From: Jannaschia marina
GTDB lineage: Bacteria; Pseudomonadota; Alphaproteobacteria; Rhodobacterales; Rhodobacteraceae
Assembly: GCF_013404595.1 (NCBI RefSeq)
Contig: NZ_JABVAX010000003.1
Location: 408,767-472,766 of the forward strand
DNA: 64,000 bases
Direction of reading: 5' to 3'
The notes under the pieces were generated by a model that was given only the letters and a program-made list of their open reading frames with translations, did no database searches and was not told where the DNA came from. Position 1 is the first letter of the stretch. Each line of letters opens with the position of its first letter. This document shows, piece by piece, positions 1 to 8,912 of this stretch. Position numbers and translations under genes: made by a program.

Positions 1-569
1 ATGCCGAGCAGGCGGGAGGAGAGCGCCTCCGCGCGCTCGAGTTCTTCGCGATTGTGCACCTCGACGAGCGCATCCATGCCCCATTCCGTCGCCGCGTCCT
101 CGATCTCGGCGGCCTGCGCGTCGGAGACGCTGGCCATGATGATGAGGATGCAGTCGGCCCCGAGCGCCCGGCTCTCCGCTACCTGCCAGGGATCGTAGAG
201 GAAATCCTTGCGCAGGACCGGCAGGTCGCAGGCGGCGCGGGCGGCCACGAGGTAGTCCTCGTGCCCCTGGAAACTCGGGCCGTCGGTCAGGACCGAAAGG
301 CAGGTCGCGCCGCCGGCGGCATAGGCGGTGGCGATCGCCTCGGGGTCGAAATCGGCGCGGATCAGGCCCTTCGACGGGCTTGCCTTCTTCACTTCGGCGA
401 TGAGGCCGTAGCCCGCGTGCGTCGCCGCCTGCAGCGTGTCCGCGAAGGGGCGGACCGGGTCGGCGGATCGCGCGGCGTCCTCGATGGCGGCCTGATCGCG
501 CTCGGCCTTGCGGGCGGCGATTTCTTCCAGCTTGTAGGCCTTGATCTTGTCGAGGATCGTCTCGCTCAT
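1..569 (-). CDS. trpC: Indole-3-glycerol phosphate synthase, C-terminus cut by window edge
   Basis: Catalyses closure of the indole ring from CdRP (1-(2-carboxyphenylamino)-1-deoxyribulose 5-phosphate), the fourth step of tryptophan synthesis, in the cytoplasm. The visible N-terminal ~189 residues begin [13 protein letters not shown] and carry the family motifs [10 protein letters not shown] near residue 60 and [12 protein letters not shown] near residue 120, which contribute catalytic lysines. The ATG overlaps the TGA of trpD (ATGA), so the two are translationally coupled in a trpG-trpD-trpC unit. The remaining C-terminal third lies outside the window. No defect is seen in the visible part. 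Confidence 0.96.
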   Translation of the reverse strand, partial: MSETILDKIKAYKLEEIAARKAERDQAAIEDAARSADPVRPFADTLQAATHAGYGLIAEVKKASPSKGLIRADFDPEAIATAYAAGGATCLSVLTDGPSFQGHEDYLVAARAACDLPVLRKDFLYDPWQVAESRALGADCILIIMASVSDAQAAEIEDAATEWGMDALVEVHNREELERAEALSSRLLG

Positions 570-1585
570 GCCGCGGCCTCCGATGTGAGCTTCGCCAGCG
601 CGCGGACCTTGCCCCACGCCGCTCCTTCATCAATGGATTTCGCCGCGAGTTCAACGCCCTCGGGCAGATCATTCACGCGGCCGGCGACAAGAAGCGCCGC
701 CGCGGCATTGAGCAGCACCGCATCGCGATAGGCCCCGGCCGCTCCGTCGAGGAGGGCGCGGAAGGCCGTACCGTTCTCCTCGGGCGTGCCGCCGAGGATG
801 GCTTCGAAGGGATGCGTGGGCAGGCCCGCGTCGTCCGGCGTGATCTGCCGCTCGGTCACGGCACCGTCGCGCAACTCGGCGAGCGCCGTAGGCCCGGCGA
901 TCGAGATCTCGTCGGTGCCGTCGGAGCCGTGGACGAGCCAGGCCACCTCCGAGCCGAGCGTGCCCAGCACCTCGGCCATGGGGCGCAGGAGCGCGGGGTC
1001 GTAGGCTCCCGTCAGCTGCCGGCGCACGCCGGCGGGGTTGGTGAGCGGGCCCAGCACGTTGAAGACGGTGCGCGTGCCGAGCTCGGCGCGCACAGGCATG
1101 ACGTGGCGCGTGGCGGGGTGGTGCATCGGGGCCATCATGAAGCAGATGCCGACCTCGGTCAGGGCGCGCTCGGCCACCTCCGCGCCGACCATCACCTCGA
1201 CGCCCATCTGCGTCAGCACATCCGCCGCGCCCGATTTCGACGACAGGTTCCGGTTGCCGTGTTTCGCGACCGGCACGCCGGCCCCGGCGACGACGAAGGC
1301 CGTCGCCGTGGAGATGTTGAGCGTGCCCTTGCCGTCGCCCCCGGTGCCGACGATGTCGATCGCGCCCGCGGGGGCGGCGACGGTGTTCATCCGCGCGCGC
1401 ATGGCGGCGGCGGCGGCGGCGATTTCCTCGGGGGTCTCGCCCCGGGTGCGCAGCGCCATCAGGAGGCCCGCGATCTCGACCGGGGTGGCGGCCCCGTCGA
1501 AGAAGGCGGAGAAGGCCGTCTCGGCCTCGGCGCGGGTGAGCGGCCGCCCGGGGGCGGCATCGAGAAGCGGCTTGAGGTCGGTCAT
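566..1585 (-). CDS. trpD: Anthranilate phosphoribosyltransferase
   Basis: Transfers phosphoribose from PRPP to anthranilate, the second step of tryptophan synthesis. At 339 residues it is normal family length. The PRPP/Mg loop [14 protein letters not shown] lies near residue 80, followed by [17 protein letters not shown] near residue 108, both diagnostic of TrpD. The start overlaps the trpG stop (ATGA) and the end overlaps the trpC start, so it is the middle gene of a tightly coupled operon. It is a separate protein, not fused to TrpG as in some enterobacteria. Confidence 0.97.
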   Translation of the reverse strand: MTDLKPLLDAAPGRPLTRAEAETAFSAFFDGAATPVEIAGLLMALRTRGETPEEIAAAAAAMRARMNTVAAPAGAIDIVGTGGDGKGTLNISTATAFVVAGAGVPVAKHGNRNLSSKSGAADVLTQMGVEVMVGAEVAERALTEVGICFMMAPMHHPATRHVMPVRAELGTRTVFNVLGPLTNPAGVRRQLTGAYDPALLRPMAEVLGTLGSEVAWLVHGSDGTDEISIAGPTALAELRDGAVTERQITPDDAGLPTHPFEAILGGTPEENGTAFRALLDGAAGAYRDAVLLNAAAALLVAGRVNDLPEGVELAAKSIDEGAAWGKVRALAKLTSEAAA

Positions 1586-2175
1586 GCGGGCTCGGCTGTC
1601 GTCTGCGGCATCAGGTCGAGGAAGTTGCGGATGAGGGCGTGGCCGTGTTCGGAGGCGATGCTCTCGGGGTGGAACTGAACCCCGTGGATCGGCAGCTCCC
1701 GGTGGCGCAGGCCCATGATCATGCCGGACGCCAGCTCCGCGTTCACGACAAGGTCCTCCGGCAGGCTCTCGCGCTCCACGATGAGCGAGTGATAGCGGGT
1801 AGCCTCGAAGGCGGCGGGCAGGCAGGTGAAGACGCCGGTACCGTCGTTCTCCATCCGGCCCATCTTGCCGTGCACGATCTCGCCCGCGCGCACCACCTTG
1901 CCGCCGAAGGCTTGACCGATCGCCTGATGCCCGAGGCAGACGCCCAGAAGCGGCGTGCGCGTCTCGGCGCAGGCTTCGACCATGGCGAGGCAGATGCCGG
2001 CCTGATCGGGCGTGCAGGGGCCGGGCGAGAGCAGGACGCCGGCGGGGTTGAGCCCCATGGCGGCCTGCACGTCCATGGCGTCGTTGCGCACGACCTTCAC
2101 CTCGGTCCCCTGTTCCGCGACGTAGTGGACGAGGTTCCAGGTGAAGCTGTCGTAATTGTCGATCAGCAAAAGCAA
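1582..2175 (-). CDS. trpG: Anthranilate synthase glutamine amidotransferase component
   Basis: Class I glutamine amidotransferase that feeds ammonia to TrpE for anthranilate formation. The 197-residue product begins at a TTG codon ([14 protein letters not shown], the canonical TrpG/PabA N-terminus) with a strong GGGAGGGA ribosome site 5 bases upstream. Longer in-frame extensions have no family similarity. The nucleophile Cys80 sits in [17 protein letters not shown], and the His/Glu pair is in VQFHPES near residue 169. It is the first gene of trpG-trpD-trpC. No trpE lies in the 2306+ flank, so TrpE must be encoded elsewhere or upstream in another unit. The protein could also serve PabB. Confidence 0.93.
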   Translation of the reverse strand: MLLLIDNYDSFTWNLVHYVAEQGTEVKVVRNDAMDVQAAMGLNPAGVLLSPGPCTPDQAGICLAMVEACAETRTPLLGVCLGHQAIGQAFGGKVVRAGEIVHGKMGRMENDGTGVFTCLPAAFEATRYHSLIVERESLPEDLVVNAELASGMIMGLRHRELPIHGVQFHPESIASEHGHALIRNFLDLMPQTTAEPA

Positions 2176-2305
2176 GCCAGTCCCTCCCGGTCGCGGATGT
2201 GTGGGGCTATCAAAGCCCGGCCATCGGGTTATACAGGACGCAAGGCCCGGGAAAAGGGGCCAGGGCAGCGATCCCGCGGGGATCGGACGGGCAAGGAGAT
2301 CGGGG

Positions 2306-3970
2306 ATGCTCAAGGGGATTCTTCTCGGGTCGGCAAGCGCCCTGGCGCTGTCCGCTCTCTTCATCGTGTCCGTCGCATTGATCGTGCCGCCGCCCGAGCG
2401 AAGCGCCCGCCCCGCCGCGCAGCAGCAGCCGGCGGCCCCCGTGCTGCGCGACCAGGCTGAGGCGACGCCGCGCGTGCCCGAGCCCCCGGCACCGCGCGCG
2501 ACCGTCGCCGAGGTCGACGAGGCCCGCACCACCCGGAGCGACACGGTAGGGCAGGGGGTCGAGCTGCCGGCGGGCAGTCAGTTCAACCGCCCGCCCGAGG
2601 ATGGCGCGGCGCGCCTTCCCGGGACCGATCGCGTCGCGCGCGCGGGCACGAGCGAGGGGCTGGCCCGGGCGACGGCCCCGGCGGCCGCACCTGCCCCCCA
2701 GACGCAAAGCGCCGGGCAGCCCGCGCCTGTCGTCATCTCGGGCTTCGGCGCGGTTCCGGAGGCGGGCGACGCGCCGGCGGTGCCGGTGCCTCCGGCGGAG
2801 CGCGCGCCGCAGACCTTCGGCGCGGTGTCGGAAGAGATCGCGGAGAGCCTGGAGGACGACGTCGTCGTCGAGGCGGAGGGACCGGCCGACGCCGCTGCGG
2901 AGGAGGCCGACGAGCCGGCCACCCCCGAGGACAACGAGGTCGCGGTCGAAACCGAAATCGCCGGTGGCGGGGAGACGGCTGCCGCGTCTGTCGAGCCCGA
3001 GGCCGACGACGCGCCCGTCCCCGAGGCGGTGGCCGATGCGCCCGCCGCGCCCGAAGCTCCGGAGGGGGCCGAGACGGCCGGGGCCCCCGCGACCCTGCCG
3101 CGGGAGGGCGAGATCACCCTGGTCGAGACGCCGCTGCGCGTGCCGACCCCCGAGGTCGAGACCGAAAGCCCCGAAGCCGATGACGATGCTCCGCTCCCGC
3201 GCCGCCTGGTCCTCGACAGCGAACGTGCCGCGGAAGCGACCGACGACGGGGAGACCGAGGGCCCGCCGCGTGCGCTGGCGTCGCTCCGGGCGCTCGACCG
3301 GAACGCGGCCGAGTTCGACAACCCCGAGGGGCTGCCGCTCATGTCCGTCGTGCTGATCGACGATCCGGCCGGCGGCGTGGATCGCGAGAGCCTTGCGGCC
3401 TTCGACTTCCCCGTCACCTTCGCGCTCGACCCGACGCGCCCCGACGCCAAGGCGGCCGCCGCGGCCTACCGGGCAGCGGGGCACGAGGTCGTCGCGCTGG
3501 CCGACGGGCTGCCGCGGGGGGCCTCGGCGCAGGACATCGAAGTCGCGATGGCCGCGCTGCGCCTGTCGCTGCCGCAGGCGATCGGGATGATGGACCGGGC
3601 GAGCGCGGGCATCGCGGGCGACCGTGCCGCGCTCGATGCGCTCCTGCCGGTGCTCGACGAGGCGGGGATGGGTTTCCTCGCCTATCCGAACGGTTTGAAT
3701 TCCGGCGTGACGACCGCCCGCGCCCAGGGGGTGCCGGCGGCGACGCTCTATCGCCGGCTCGACAGTGACGGCGAGCGCGCGCCACGGATCGTGCGCTACC
3801 TCGATCGCGCGACCTTCGAGGCGGCGCAGAACGGCGCGACGGTGGTGGTTGGCCGCACGACGCCCGAGACGGTCACGGCGCTCTACTCCTGGCGGCAGGG
3901 CAACCGCGCGGAGCAGATCGCCCCCGCACCCCTGTCGGCCGTGCTGCGCGCGGTGCCGACGGGCGGGTAG
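2306..3970 (+). CDS. Divergent polysaccharide deacetylase family protein, membrane-anchored
   Basis: 554 residues starting MLKGILLGSASALALS, with an AAGGAGAT ribosome site 7 bases before the ATG. An N-terminal hydrophobic segment (about residues 1-30) predicts an inner-membrane anchor or uncleaved signal. Residues ~30-330 form a long Pro/Ala/Glu/Asp-rich region that looks disordered. The C-terminal ~220 residues (from LPLMSVVLIDDP) resemble the divergent polysaccharide deacetylase family (DUF610/PF04748), which has the deacetylase fold but usually lacks the metal triad. The role is probably in the periplasm or envelope. It is transcribed divergently from the trp operon. The substrate is unknown. 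Confidence 0.8.
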   Translation: MLKGILLGSASALALSALFIVSVALIVPPPERSARPAAQQQPAAPVLRDQAEATPRVPEPPAPRATVAEVDEARTTRSDTVGQGVELPAGSQFNRPPEDGAARLPGTDRVARAGTSEGLARATAPAAAPAPQTQSAGQPAPVVISGFGAVPEAGDAPAVPVPPAERAPQTFGAVSEEIAESLEDDVVVEAEGPADAAAEEADEPATPEDNEVAVETEIAGGGETAAASVEPEADDAPVPEAVADAPAAPEAPEGAETAGAPATLPREGEITLVETPLRVPTPEVETESPEADDDAPLPRRLVLDSERAAEATDDGETEGPPRALASLRALDRNAAEFDNPEGLPLMSVVLIDDPAGGVDRESLAAFDFPVTFALDPTRPDAKAAAAAYRAAGHEVVALADGLPRGASAQDIEVAMAALRLSLPQAIGMMDRASAGIAGDRAALDALLPVLDEAGMGFLAYPNGLNSGVTTARAQGVPAATLYRRLDSDGERAPRIVRYLDRATFEAAQNGATVVVGRTTPETVTALYSWRQGNRAEQIAPAPLSAVLRAVPTGG

Positions 3971-4051
3971 AGCCCCGGCTGCCTTGCGACCCGTCATCCA
4001 CGGGCCCACCCCGAGGATCTCCAACCGATGGAGCGCGACATTGCCTCCGCT

Positions 4052-4075
4052 GGTCGGGTCAGGCCCGACCACGAC
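4052..4075. repeat. REP-like intergenic palindrome, copy 1
   Basis: GGTCGGGTCAGGCCCGACC followed by ACGAC forms a stable stem between the convergent deacetylase and bpt genes. Its core (GGGTC-N2-GCCC plus a flanking GAC) matches three other copies in this window near 25664, 26347 and 26403. At this convergent junction it could also act as a bidirectional transcription stop, though no T-run follows. Confidence 0.55.
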
Positions 4076-4092
4076 GCGCGCGCGAGGGGGCG

Positions 4093-4926
4093 TCAGCTTC
4101 CGGGGATGTCCGGGAGTTCGATGCGGGCGACCTGCTCGGCGATGGGCTCGACCGAGAGCGGGTGGGTTTCCGACATGTGGTCCGCGGGGACACCGATGGG
4201 CTGCCAGTCGCGGCCCTTGAAGATCTCCAGTGCCTCGAACTGGGCCTTGTAGCCCATCTTGGGCGAGCCGGGCACCCAGTAGCCGAGGTAGACGAAGGGC
4301 AGCCCCGCCTCGCGGGCGATGTCGACGTGATCGAGGATCACATGGGTACCGAAGGAGGCCTGCGGCAGATCCGGGTCGTAGAAGGAATAGACGAGCGAGA
4401 GCCCGTCATCGAGCACATCCGTCAGGCAGACCGCGCGCAGGACGGGGGTGCCGCCCGTCGCCGTCGGGCCGTCGTCCCAGTATTCGATGACGCGGGTGCG
4501 CACCGGCGTCTCCTCGATCATCGCGGCGAACTCGAAGATGTCCATATCGGCCATGCCGCCGTTGGCGTGGCGCGCGTTGAGGTAGCGGCGGAAGAGCGCG
4601 TATTGATCCTCGGTCGCCCAGGGCGAGGTGATCTCGCGTCGGAGATGTTCGTTCCGCCTTGCCGTCTTGCGCTGCGAGCGGTTCGGCGCGAAGCCCGCGA
4701 CGCGGATGCGGGCCGACAGGCATGCGGTGCAATCGGCGCAGCTCGGGCGGTAGAGCACGTTCTGCGACCGGCGGAACCCCTGCTTCGAGAGCTTGTCGTT
4801 GAGCGCGCCCGCCCCCGACCCCTGGAGCGCGGTGAACAGCTTCCGTTCCCGCCGCCCGTCGATGTAGGGGCAGGCCTGAGGCGCAGTCACATAGAACTGC
4901 GGCGTCAGCGGAAGGCTGTGTCGCAT
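4093..4926 (-). CDS. bpt: Aspartate/glutamate leucyltransferase (bacterial N-end rule)
   Basis: Transfers leucine from leucyl-tRNA to N-terminal Asp or Glu, marking proteins for ClpS/ClpAP degradation. The 277-residue protein begins [21 protein letters not shown], the usual family start. Conserved features are the N-terminal Cys cluster (ACPY, then [13 protein letters not shown]) and [20 protein letters not shown] near the C-terminus, as in Ate/Bpt proteins. An in-frame start 27 codons upstream is possible but has no family similarity. Neighbours are unrelated (an RDD protein upstream on the same strand). Bacterial members of this type are usually leucyl- rather than arginyltransferases; the specificity here is inferred. 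Confidence 0.92.
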   Translation of the reverse strand: MRHSLPLTPQFYVTAPQACPYIDGRRERKLFTALQGSGAGALNDKLSKQGFRRSQNVLYRPSCADCTACLSARIRVAGFAPNRSQRKTARRNEHLRREITSPWATEDQYALFRRYLNARHANGGMADMDIFEFAAMIEETPVRTRVIEYWDDGPTATGGTPVLRAVCLTDVLDDGLSLVYSFYDPDLPQASFGTHVILDHVDIAREAGLPFVYLGYWVPGSPKMGYKAQFEALEIFKGRDWQPIGVPADHMSETHPLSVEPIAEQVARIELPDIPGS

Positions 4927-5019
4927 GGGGTGAAGGATCCTGTCTCGCTCTGGCTCGACCGTAGCCGCAAGGCCCGGCAGGTCAATGAAAAAGACCGGCC
5001 GGGCCAATGTGGTGCGAAT

Positions 5020-5040
5020 TTCGAGACAATTCGTCTCGAA
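5020..5040. promoter_or_regulatory. Inverted repeat upstream of bpt, candidate operator or attenuator
   Basis: TTCGAGAC-AATTC-GTCTCGAA is a perfect 8-bp inverted repeat 94 bases upstream of the bpt ATG and 11 bases beyond the RDD stop. No T-run follows on either strand, so a terminator is less likely than a protein-binding site, but no regulator family is recognised. Confidence 0.35.
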
Positions 5041-5051
5041 GGCGGGATGTG

Positions 5052-5510
5052 TCAGCCCGGTCGATTGATCGCCGCCGTTCCGAGCACGAGGTCGGTGAGG
5101 CTCTGCCGGCGGTCGGTCACGAGCATGGCCGCGATCGAGGCCAGCATCGGCAGGACGAACATCATCGAGACGTAGTAGCCGGCGACGTGGAGGGCCGATC
5201 GCGTCGTGTCGAACCGTTCGCCATCATGGTCGCGCAGCTCGATCCCGACGAGGCGCATGCCCCAGGTGGCGGAGCGGTTCGCCAGTGTCGAGATGCGGTA
5301 GAGCGCGCCGATCGCGACAAAGAAGAGCGGCCAGAGGAAGAAGCCAAGTGTAAGCGTCGCGATGCCGGCCAGGACCGTCAGAAAGGTGATGATGGCCACG
5401 TCGACGACCCAGGCGAAGGCCCGCTTCGGGAGCACGCCGTCATAGAACTGCGGCTCGGCGATCGGGTCGGGCAGGGCGGTGGCGCGGGGGGTGTCGATCC
5501 AGTGGGTCAT
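5052..5510 (-). CDS. RDD family membrane protein
   Basis: 152 residues from [20 protein letters not shown]. It has the RDD hallmark: an Arg in the first helix region ([17 protein letters not shown]) and hydrophobic segments at about 30-50, 55-75 and 110-130, with the polar motif [13 protein letters not shown] between. The family consists of small integral membrane proteins of poorly known function, with some members linked to ion exchange. The longer in-frame reading from 5576 overlaps the DUF2852 gene and lacks similarity. It lies 62 bases downstream of the DUF2852 gene on the same strand and may be co-transcribed. Confidence 0.8.
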   Translation of the reverse strand: MTHWIDTPRATALPDPIAEPQFYDGVLPKRAFAWVVDVAIITFLTVLAGIATLTLGFFLWPLFFVAIGALYRISTLANRSATWGMRLVGIELRDHDGERFDTTRSALHVAGYYVSMMFVLPMLASIAAMLVTDRRQSLTDLVLGTAAINRPG

Positions 5511-5572
5511 GGCTCTCTTGTATGTGGAAGGGGAAGGGCCCCGCGCGACGGGCGCGGGGCAGGTGGGGACGA

Positions 5573-6007
5573 TCAAGCGGCGTCCTTGTCGTCGCCGTCG
5601 GTGTCGGCCTTGGCACGCTTCTCCCGGTCCTCCATGAACTGGTCGAACTCGGCCTTGTCCTTGGCTTCGCGCAGGCGCTGCAGGAAGGTTTCGAAGGCTT
5701 CCTGCTCCTCCTCAAGGCGGCGCAGCATGTCGGCCTTGTAGTTGTCGAAGGCCATGTTGCCAGAGCTGCGGAAGCGGGCGGGGGCCATGCGGCGGGCTTT
5801 CATGGGCGTGCGGAACGTCTTGGACGACATGCGATTACTCCAGATCATATAGGCGAGGATGGCGAGGCCTGCGGGCCAGAAGAAGATGAAGCCGAGGACC
5901 ATGACCGCGATCCAGGCACCCCGGCCACGGGCGTCGAGCCAGTCGGTCGTGCGGGTGAACCAGGACTGCGCGGCGGTCGATCCGGCATAGGCGGGGGCGG
6001 GGGTCAT
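5573..6007 (-). CDS. DUF2852 family membrane protein
   Basis: 144 residues with an AAGGAGAG ribosome site. One hydrophobic stretch near residues 30-55 (GAWIAVMVLGFIFFWPAGLAILAYMIW) is followed by a charged, helix-rich C-terminal tail with coiled-coil character (MLRRLEEEQEAFETFLQRLREA). This matches DUF2852 proteins found across Rhodobacterales and Rhizobiales; function unknown. A 7-bp inverted repeat (ATGTGAA / TTCACAT) lies 25 bases upstream of the start and may be its operator. The gene is followed by the RDD gene. Confidence 0.85.
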   Translation of the reverse strand: MTPAPAYAGSTAAQSWFTRTTDWLDARGRGAWIAVMVLGFIFFWPAGLAILAYMIWSNRMSSKTFRTPMKARRMAPARFRSSGNMAFDNYKADMLRRLEEEQEAFETFLQRLREAKDKAEFDQFMEDREKRAKADTDGDDKDAA

Positions 6008-6031
6008 CTCGTCTCTCCTTGGGTTGATTGA

Positions 6032-6050
6032 ATGTGAATGCTTTTCACAT
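6032..6050. promoter_or_regulatory. Inverted repeat upstream of the DUF2852 gene
   Basis: ATGTGAA-TGCTT-TTCACAT is a perfect 7-bp inverted repeat with a 5-bp spacer, in the 303-base gap between the DUF2852 gene and zinT. It resembles a dimeric repressor site. A looser A/T-rich inverted motif (TTAAAACCTTTTA, about 6104-6116) lies further upstream. The regulator is unknown. Confidence 0.4.
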
Positions 6051-6261
6051 GAGAGGAGATGGGAAGGCCGGCCGGGGCCTGCAAGGGGGTGGGGCGAAAA
6101 AAGTTAAAACCTTTTACATCCGGGAATCTCGCAGGCGCGGATGCGGCTTTTGCGGTGCAGGATCGGTCGGCTGAATGCGATTTATTCAGGAGGGCAGAGC
6201 CATGCGCGATGGGTTGCCGAGGTGATGGAACGTCCAGGAAGGGATTGCGTCATGGGCGGAT

Positions 6262-6281
6262 TGTAATGTTATAACATTACA
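6262..6281. promoter_or_regulatory. Zur box upstream of zinT
   Basis: TGTAATGTTATAACATTACA is a perfect 20-bp palindrome 30 bases before the zinT start. It matches the TGTTATAACA core of Zur (zinc uptake regulator) operators in proteobacteria, so transcription is expected to rise under zinc limitation. No zur or znu genes lie nearby. Confidence 0.8.
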
Positions 6282-6310
6282 CTCAATCCAACAATCGAGA
6301 TCCGGATCCC

Positions 6311-6953
6311 ATGCTCGCTTCCCCTACGGCCAAATTCCCTCCGCTCGTCCTCGCCCTCCTCGTCGGCCTCTCCGCACCTGCCCTTGCCGAAAGCGGCGAG
6401 ACCGATCACGGCCACGATCACTCCGACGAAGACATCTACAACGGCTACTTCGAGGACGATCAGATCGAGGCCCGGGCGCTTTCCGACTGGGCGGGCGACT
6501 GGCAATCGGTCTATCCGCTGCTGCTCGACGGGACGCTCGATCCGGTGATGGCGCAGAAGGCCGCGGACGGGGACAGGACGGCCGCGGAGTACCGCGCCTA
6601 CTACGAGGTCGGCTACGCGACCGAGACCGACCGGATCGTCATCGAGGACGACACCGTGACGTTCCACACCGACGGCACGCCGGCGCAGGGCCGATACGAG
6701 GCGGACGGCTATGAGATCCTGACCTACGAGAGCGGGAGTGCGCTATGTCTTCGAGAAGGCCGAGGGCGACGCGGCGGCCCCGGCCTATATCCAGTTCAGC
6801 GACCACGCGATCGCGCCCAAGGAGGCCGGGCACTACCATCTCTACTGGGGCGACGACCGGACAGCGCTGCTCGCGGAGCTGACGAACTGGCCGACCTACT
6901 ATCCGTCCGAGCTTGCCGGCGACGAGATCGCCGCCGAGATGATGGCGCATTGA
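6311..6953 (+). pseudogene. zinT: ZinT family zinc-binding protein, frameshifted
   Basis: Periplasmic zinc-binding protein that hands zinc to ZnuA under starvation. The first frame encodes a signal peptide (MLASPTAKFPPLVLALLVGL..ALA) and a His-rich DHGHDHSDED loop, then reads to TYESGS at about 6735. The conserved C-terminus continues in the next frame from GVRYVFEKAEGDAAAP (about 6735) through QFSDHAIAPKEAGHYHLYWG and ends WPTYYPSELAGDEIAAEMMAH at 6953. Family alignment shows one continuous protein, so one base is extra or two are missing near 6733-6740. As written the gene would give a C-terminally scrambled product lacking the zinc-ligand histidines of the second half. Real inactivation and sequencing error cannot be separated here. 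Confidence 0.85.
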
Positions 6954-6996
6954 GGCGGAACGTTATGTGGTTCTCAGTGCCGAATGGGCCGACCCG

Positions 6997-7296
6997 ATGG
7001 CGCGGGTGAGCCCGCGCAGGAACCTGCGCAGCAGCCTGCGCGGCCGGCCCGGACGCGGGGACGGTATGGCCGCCTACGATCGCCTGCCGCCCGATCTGCG
7101 GGTCTGGCTGGCGCAGGCGGCGCTGCCGTGGTCGACGCGGTCGGCCCTCCGGGCCTGGCGGCGCGCCCTGCGCCGGTGCGGCGGCGACCCCGTTGCGGCC
7201 CGGGACCGGCTCGACCGGATCGAACGCGCGATGCTGCTCCGGGACAAGGCGGTCGTCGCCCCGCGACAGGACGAGAGAGCGTCGGCTCCCACCTGA
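6997..7296 (+). CDS. Short basic protein, DUF6525-like
   Basis: 99 residues from MARVSPRRNLRSSL; an upstream in-frame GTG/ATG region is possible. The body YDRLPPDLRVWLAQAALPW, then RAWRRAL and DPVAARDRLDRIERAMLLRD, resembles short Rhodobacterales proteins of unknown function annotated DUF6525 (from memory, not searched). It is Arg-rich with no signal peptide or membrane segment, so probably cytosolic. It sits between zinT and a convergent symporter gene, with a terminator hairpin five bases after its stop. Confidence 0.6.
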   Translation: MARVSPRRNLRSSLRGRPGRGDGMAAYDRLPPDLRVWLAQAALPWSTRSALRAWRRALRRCGGDPVAARDRLDRIERAMLLRDKAVVAPRQDERASAPT

Positions 7297-7300
7297 ATGC

Positions 7301-7328
7301 GAAAGGGGCCGCCGATGCGGCCTCTTTC
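7301..7328. terminator. Bidirectional terminator between convergent genes
   Basis: GAAAGGGGCCGC-CGAT-GCGGCCTCTTTC forms a 12-bp stem (one G-U pair) with a 4-base loop, between the + strand DUF6525-like gene and the - strand symporter gene. It is followed by TCTTTCC on the + strand. Confidence 0.75.
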
Positions 7329-7343
7329 GGTCTTTCCCCGACC

Positions 7344-8900
7344 CTAGTGCGAGAACTTCCGGATCTCGCCCGACTTCAGGCGCGCGCTGTAGTTGTTCAG
7401 CTCCGCGCGCACCACCTTCATCAGGAAGTAGAGGCAGAAGATGTTGACGACCGCCATCGCGAAGATCGCCGCATCCGAGAAGTCGATGACCGGTCCGAGG
7501 CTCGCCGCGGCCCCGATCACGATGAAGACGCAGAAGATCAGCTTGAAGATTAGCTCCGTCGTCTTGCCCTCGCCGAAGAGGTAGGTCCAGGCCTTCAGGC
7601 CGTAGTAGGACCAGGAGATCATCGTCGAGAAGGCGAAGAGGACCACCGCGAGCGACAGCACGTAGGGGAACCAGCCGATCGCCGAGCCGAAGGCGGCCGA
7701 GGTGAGGGCCACGCCCGAGTTGCCGTCGACCGTGGCGATGGCGTCGCCCGCCTCGTTGAGCATGTAGTTGCCCGTCGCCTGGTCGATCATCAGCTGCTGG
7801 GAGATGATGATGACGAGCGCGGTCATGGTGCAGATGACGACGGTGTCGATCAGCGGCTCCAAGAGGGAGACGAAGCCTTCGGTGATCGGCTCCTTCGTCT
7901 TGACCGCGGAGTGGGCGATGGCCGCCGAGCCGACGCCCGCCTCGTTGGAGAAGGCCGCGCGGCGGAAGCCCTGGATCAGTGCGCCCACGAAGCCGCCTGC
8001 GACGCCGAGGCCGGTGAAGGCCCCCGCGAAGATCTGGCCGAAGGCCCAGCCGATCAGGTCGTAGTTGACGACGAGGACGATGAGGGCCGCACCCACATAC
8101 ATCAGCCCCATGAAGGGCACGACCTTTTCGGTCACGCGGGCGATGGACTTGATGCCGCCGACGATCACCAGGAAGACGACGGCCGCAAAGATGAAGCCGG
8201 TGATGAGGCCGGGATAGTCGCCGGTGATCTGGGTGATCTGCACATGCGCCTGATTGGCCTGGAACATGTTGCCGCCCCCCAGGGCCCCGAGGATGCAGAA
8301 GACCGAGAAGAGCACGGCGAGGATCTTGCCGCCGGGCAGGCCAAGCTCGTCGAAGCCCTTGGAGATGTAGTACATCGGCCCGCCCGAAACGGTGCCGTCC
8401 TCGTACTCGTTCCGGTATTTCACGCCGAGCGTGCATTCGGTGAACTTCGACGCCATGCCCAGAAGACCCGCGAGGATCATCCAGAAGGTCGCCCCCGGCC
8501 CCCCGATGCCCACGGCCACCGCGACGCCCGCGATGTTGCCGAGGCCCACGGTGCCCGAGAGCGCCGTGGCGAGCGCCTGGAAGTGGCTGACCTCGCCCGC
8601 GTCGTTCGGATCGGAGTAGTCGCCCTTCACGAGCGCGACGGCATGGCCGAAGAAGCGGAACTGCACGGCCGAGAAATAGACGGTGAAGACCGTCGCGCCG
8701 ATGACGAGCCACATCACGATCCACGGGAAGCCGGTGCCGGGGATGGGCGCGAAGATGAAGCTGACGAATGGGCCGGTAAAGGTGGCGAAGGCATCGTTGA
8801 CGCGGTCGCCGATGGAGGGGGCTGCCTCCTGCGCCTGCGCCGGAAGTGTGCCCGCAAGGAGAAGCGCCGCCGCAAAGAGGGTCTGGATCGAGGTTTTCAT
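7344..8900 (-). CDS. Alanine/glycine:sodium symporter (AGCS family)
   Basis: 518-residue inner-membrane transporter of the alanine or glycine:cation symporter family. The N-terminus MKTSIQTLFAAALLLAGTLPAQAQ looks like a cleavable signal, as in other members with an extended periplasmic N-terminus. About 11 hydrophobic helices follow. Family motifs are FFGHAVALVKGDY, ALSGTVGLGNIAGVAVAVGIGGPGATFW (split here as ALSGTVGLGNIAG) and GGPMYYISKGF, then FRRAAFSNEAGVGSAAIAHS, the AGCS signature. A universal stress protein gene lies 12 bases upstream on the same strand, so they probably share a transcript. Substrate by family: alanine or glycine with Na+. Confidence 0.93.
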   Translation of the reverse strand: MKTSIQTLFAAALLLAGTLPAQAQEAAPSIGDRVNDAFATFTGPFVSFIFAPIPGTGFPWIVMWLVIGATVFTVYFSAVQFRFFGHAVALVKGDYSDPNDAGEVSHFQALATALSGTVGLGNIAGVAVAVGIGGPGATFWMILAGLLGMASKFTECTLGVKYRNEYEDGTVSGGPMYYISKGFDELGLPGGKILAVLFSVFCILGALGGGNMFQANQAHVQITQITGDYPGLITGFIFAAVVFLVIVGGIKSIARVTEKVVPFMGLMYVGAALIVLVVNYDLIGWAFGQIFAGAFTGLGVAGGFVGALIQGFRRAAFSNEAGVGSAAIAHSAVKTKEPITEGFVSLLEPLIDTVVICTMTALVIIISQQLMIDQATGNYMLNEAGDAIATVDGNSGVALTSAAFGSAIGWFPYVLSLAVVLFAFSTMISWSYYGLKAWTYLFGEGKTTELIFKLIFCVFIVIGAAASLGPVIDFSDAAIFAMAVVNIFCLYFLMKVVRAELNNYSARLKSGEIRKFSH

Positions 8901-8912
8901 CTGCGCACTCCT

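Noticed and set aside
6010..6300. A short + strand reading frame before zinT (from 6059)
   Set aside because: No ribosome site and it runs through the Zur box; regulatory region instead.
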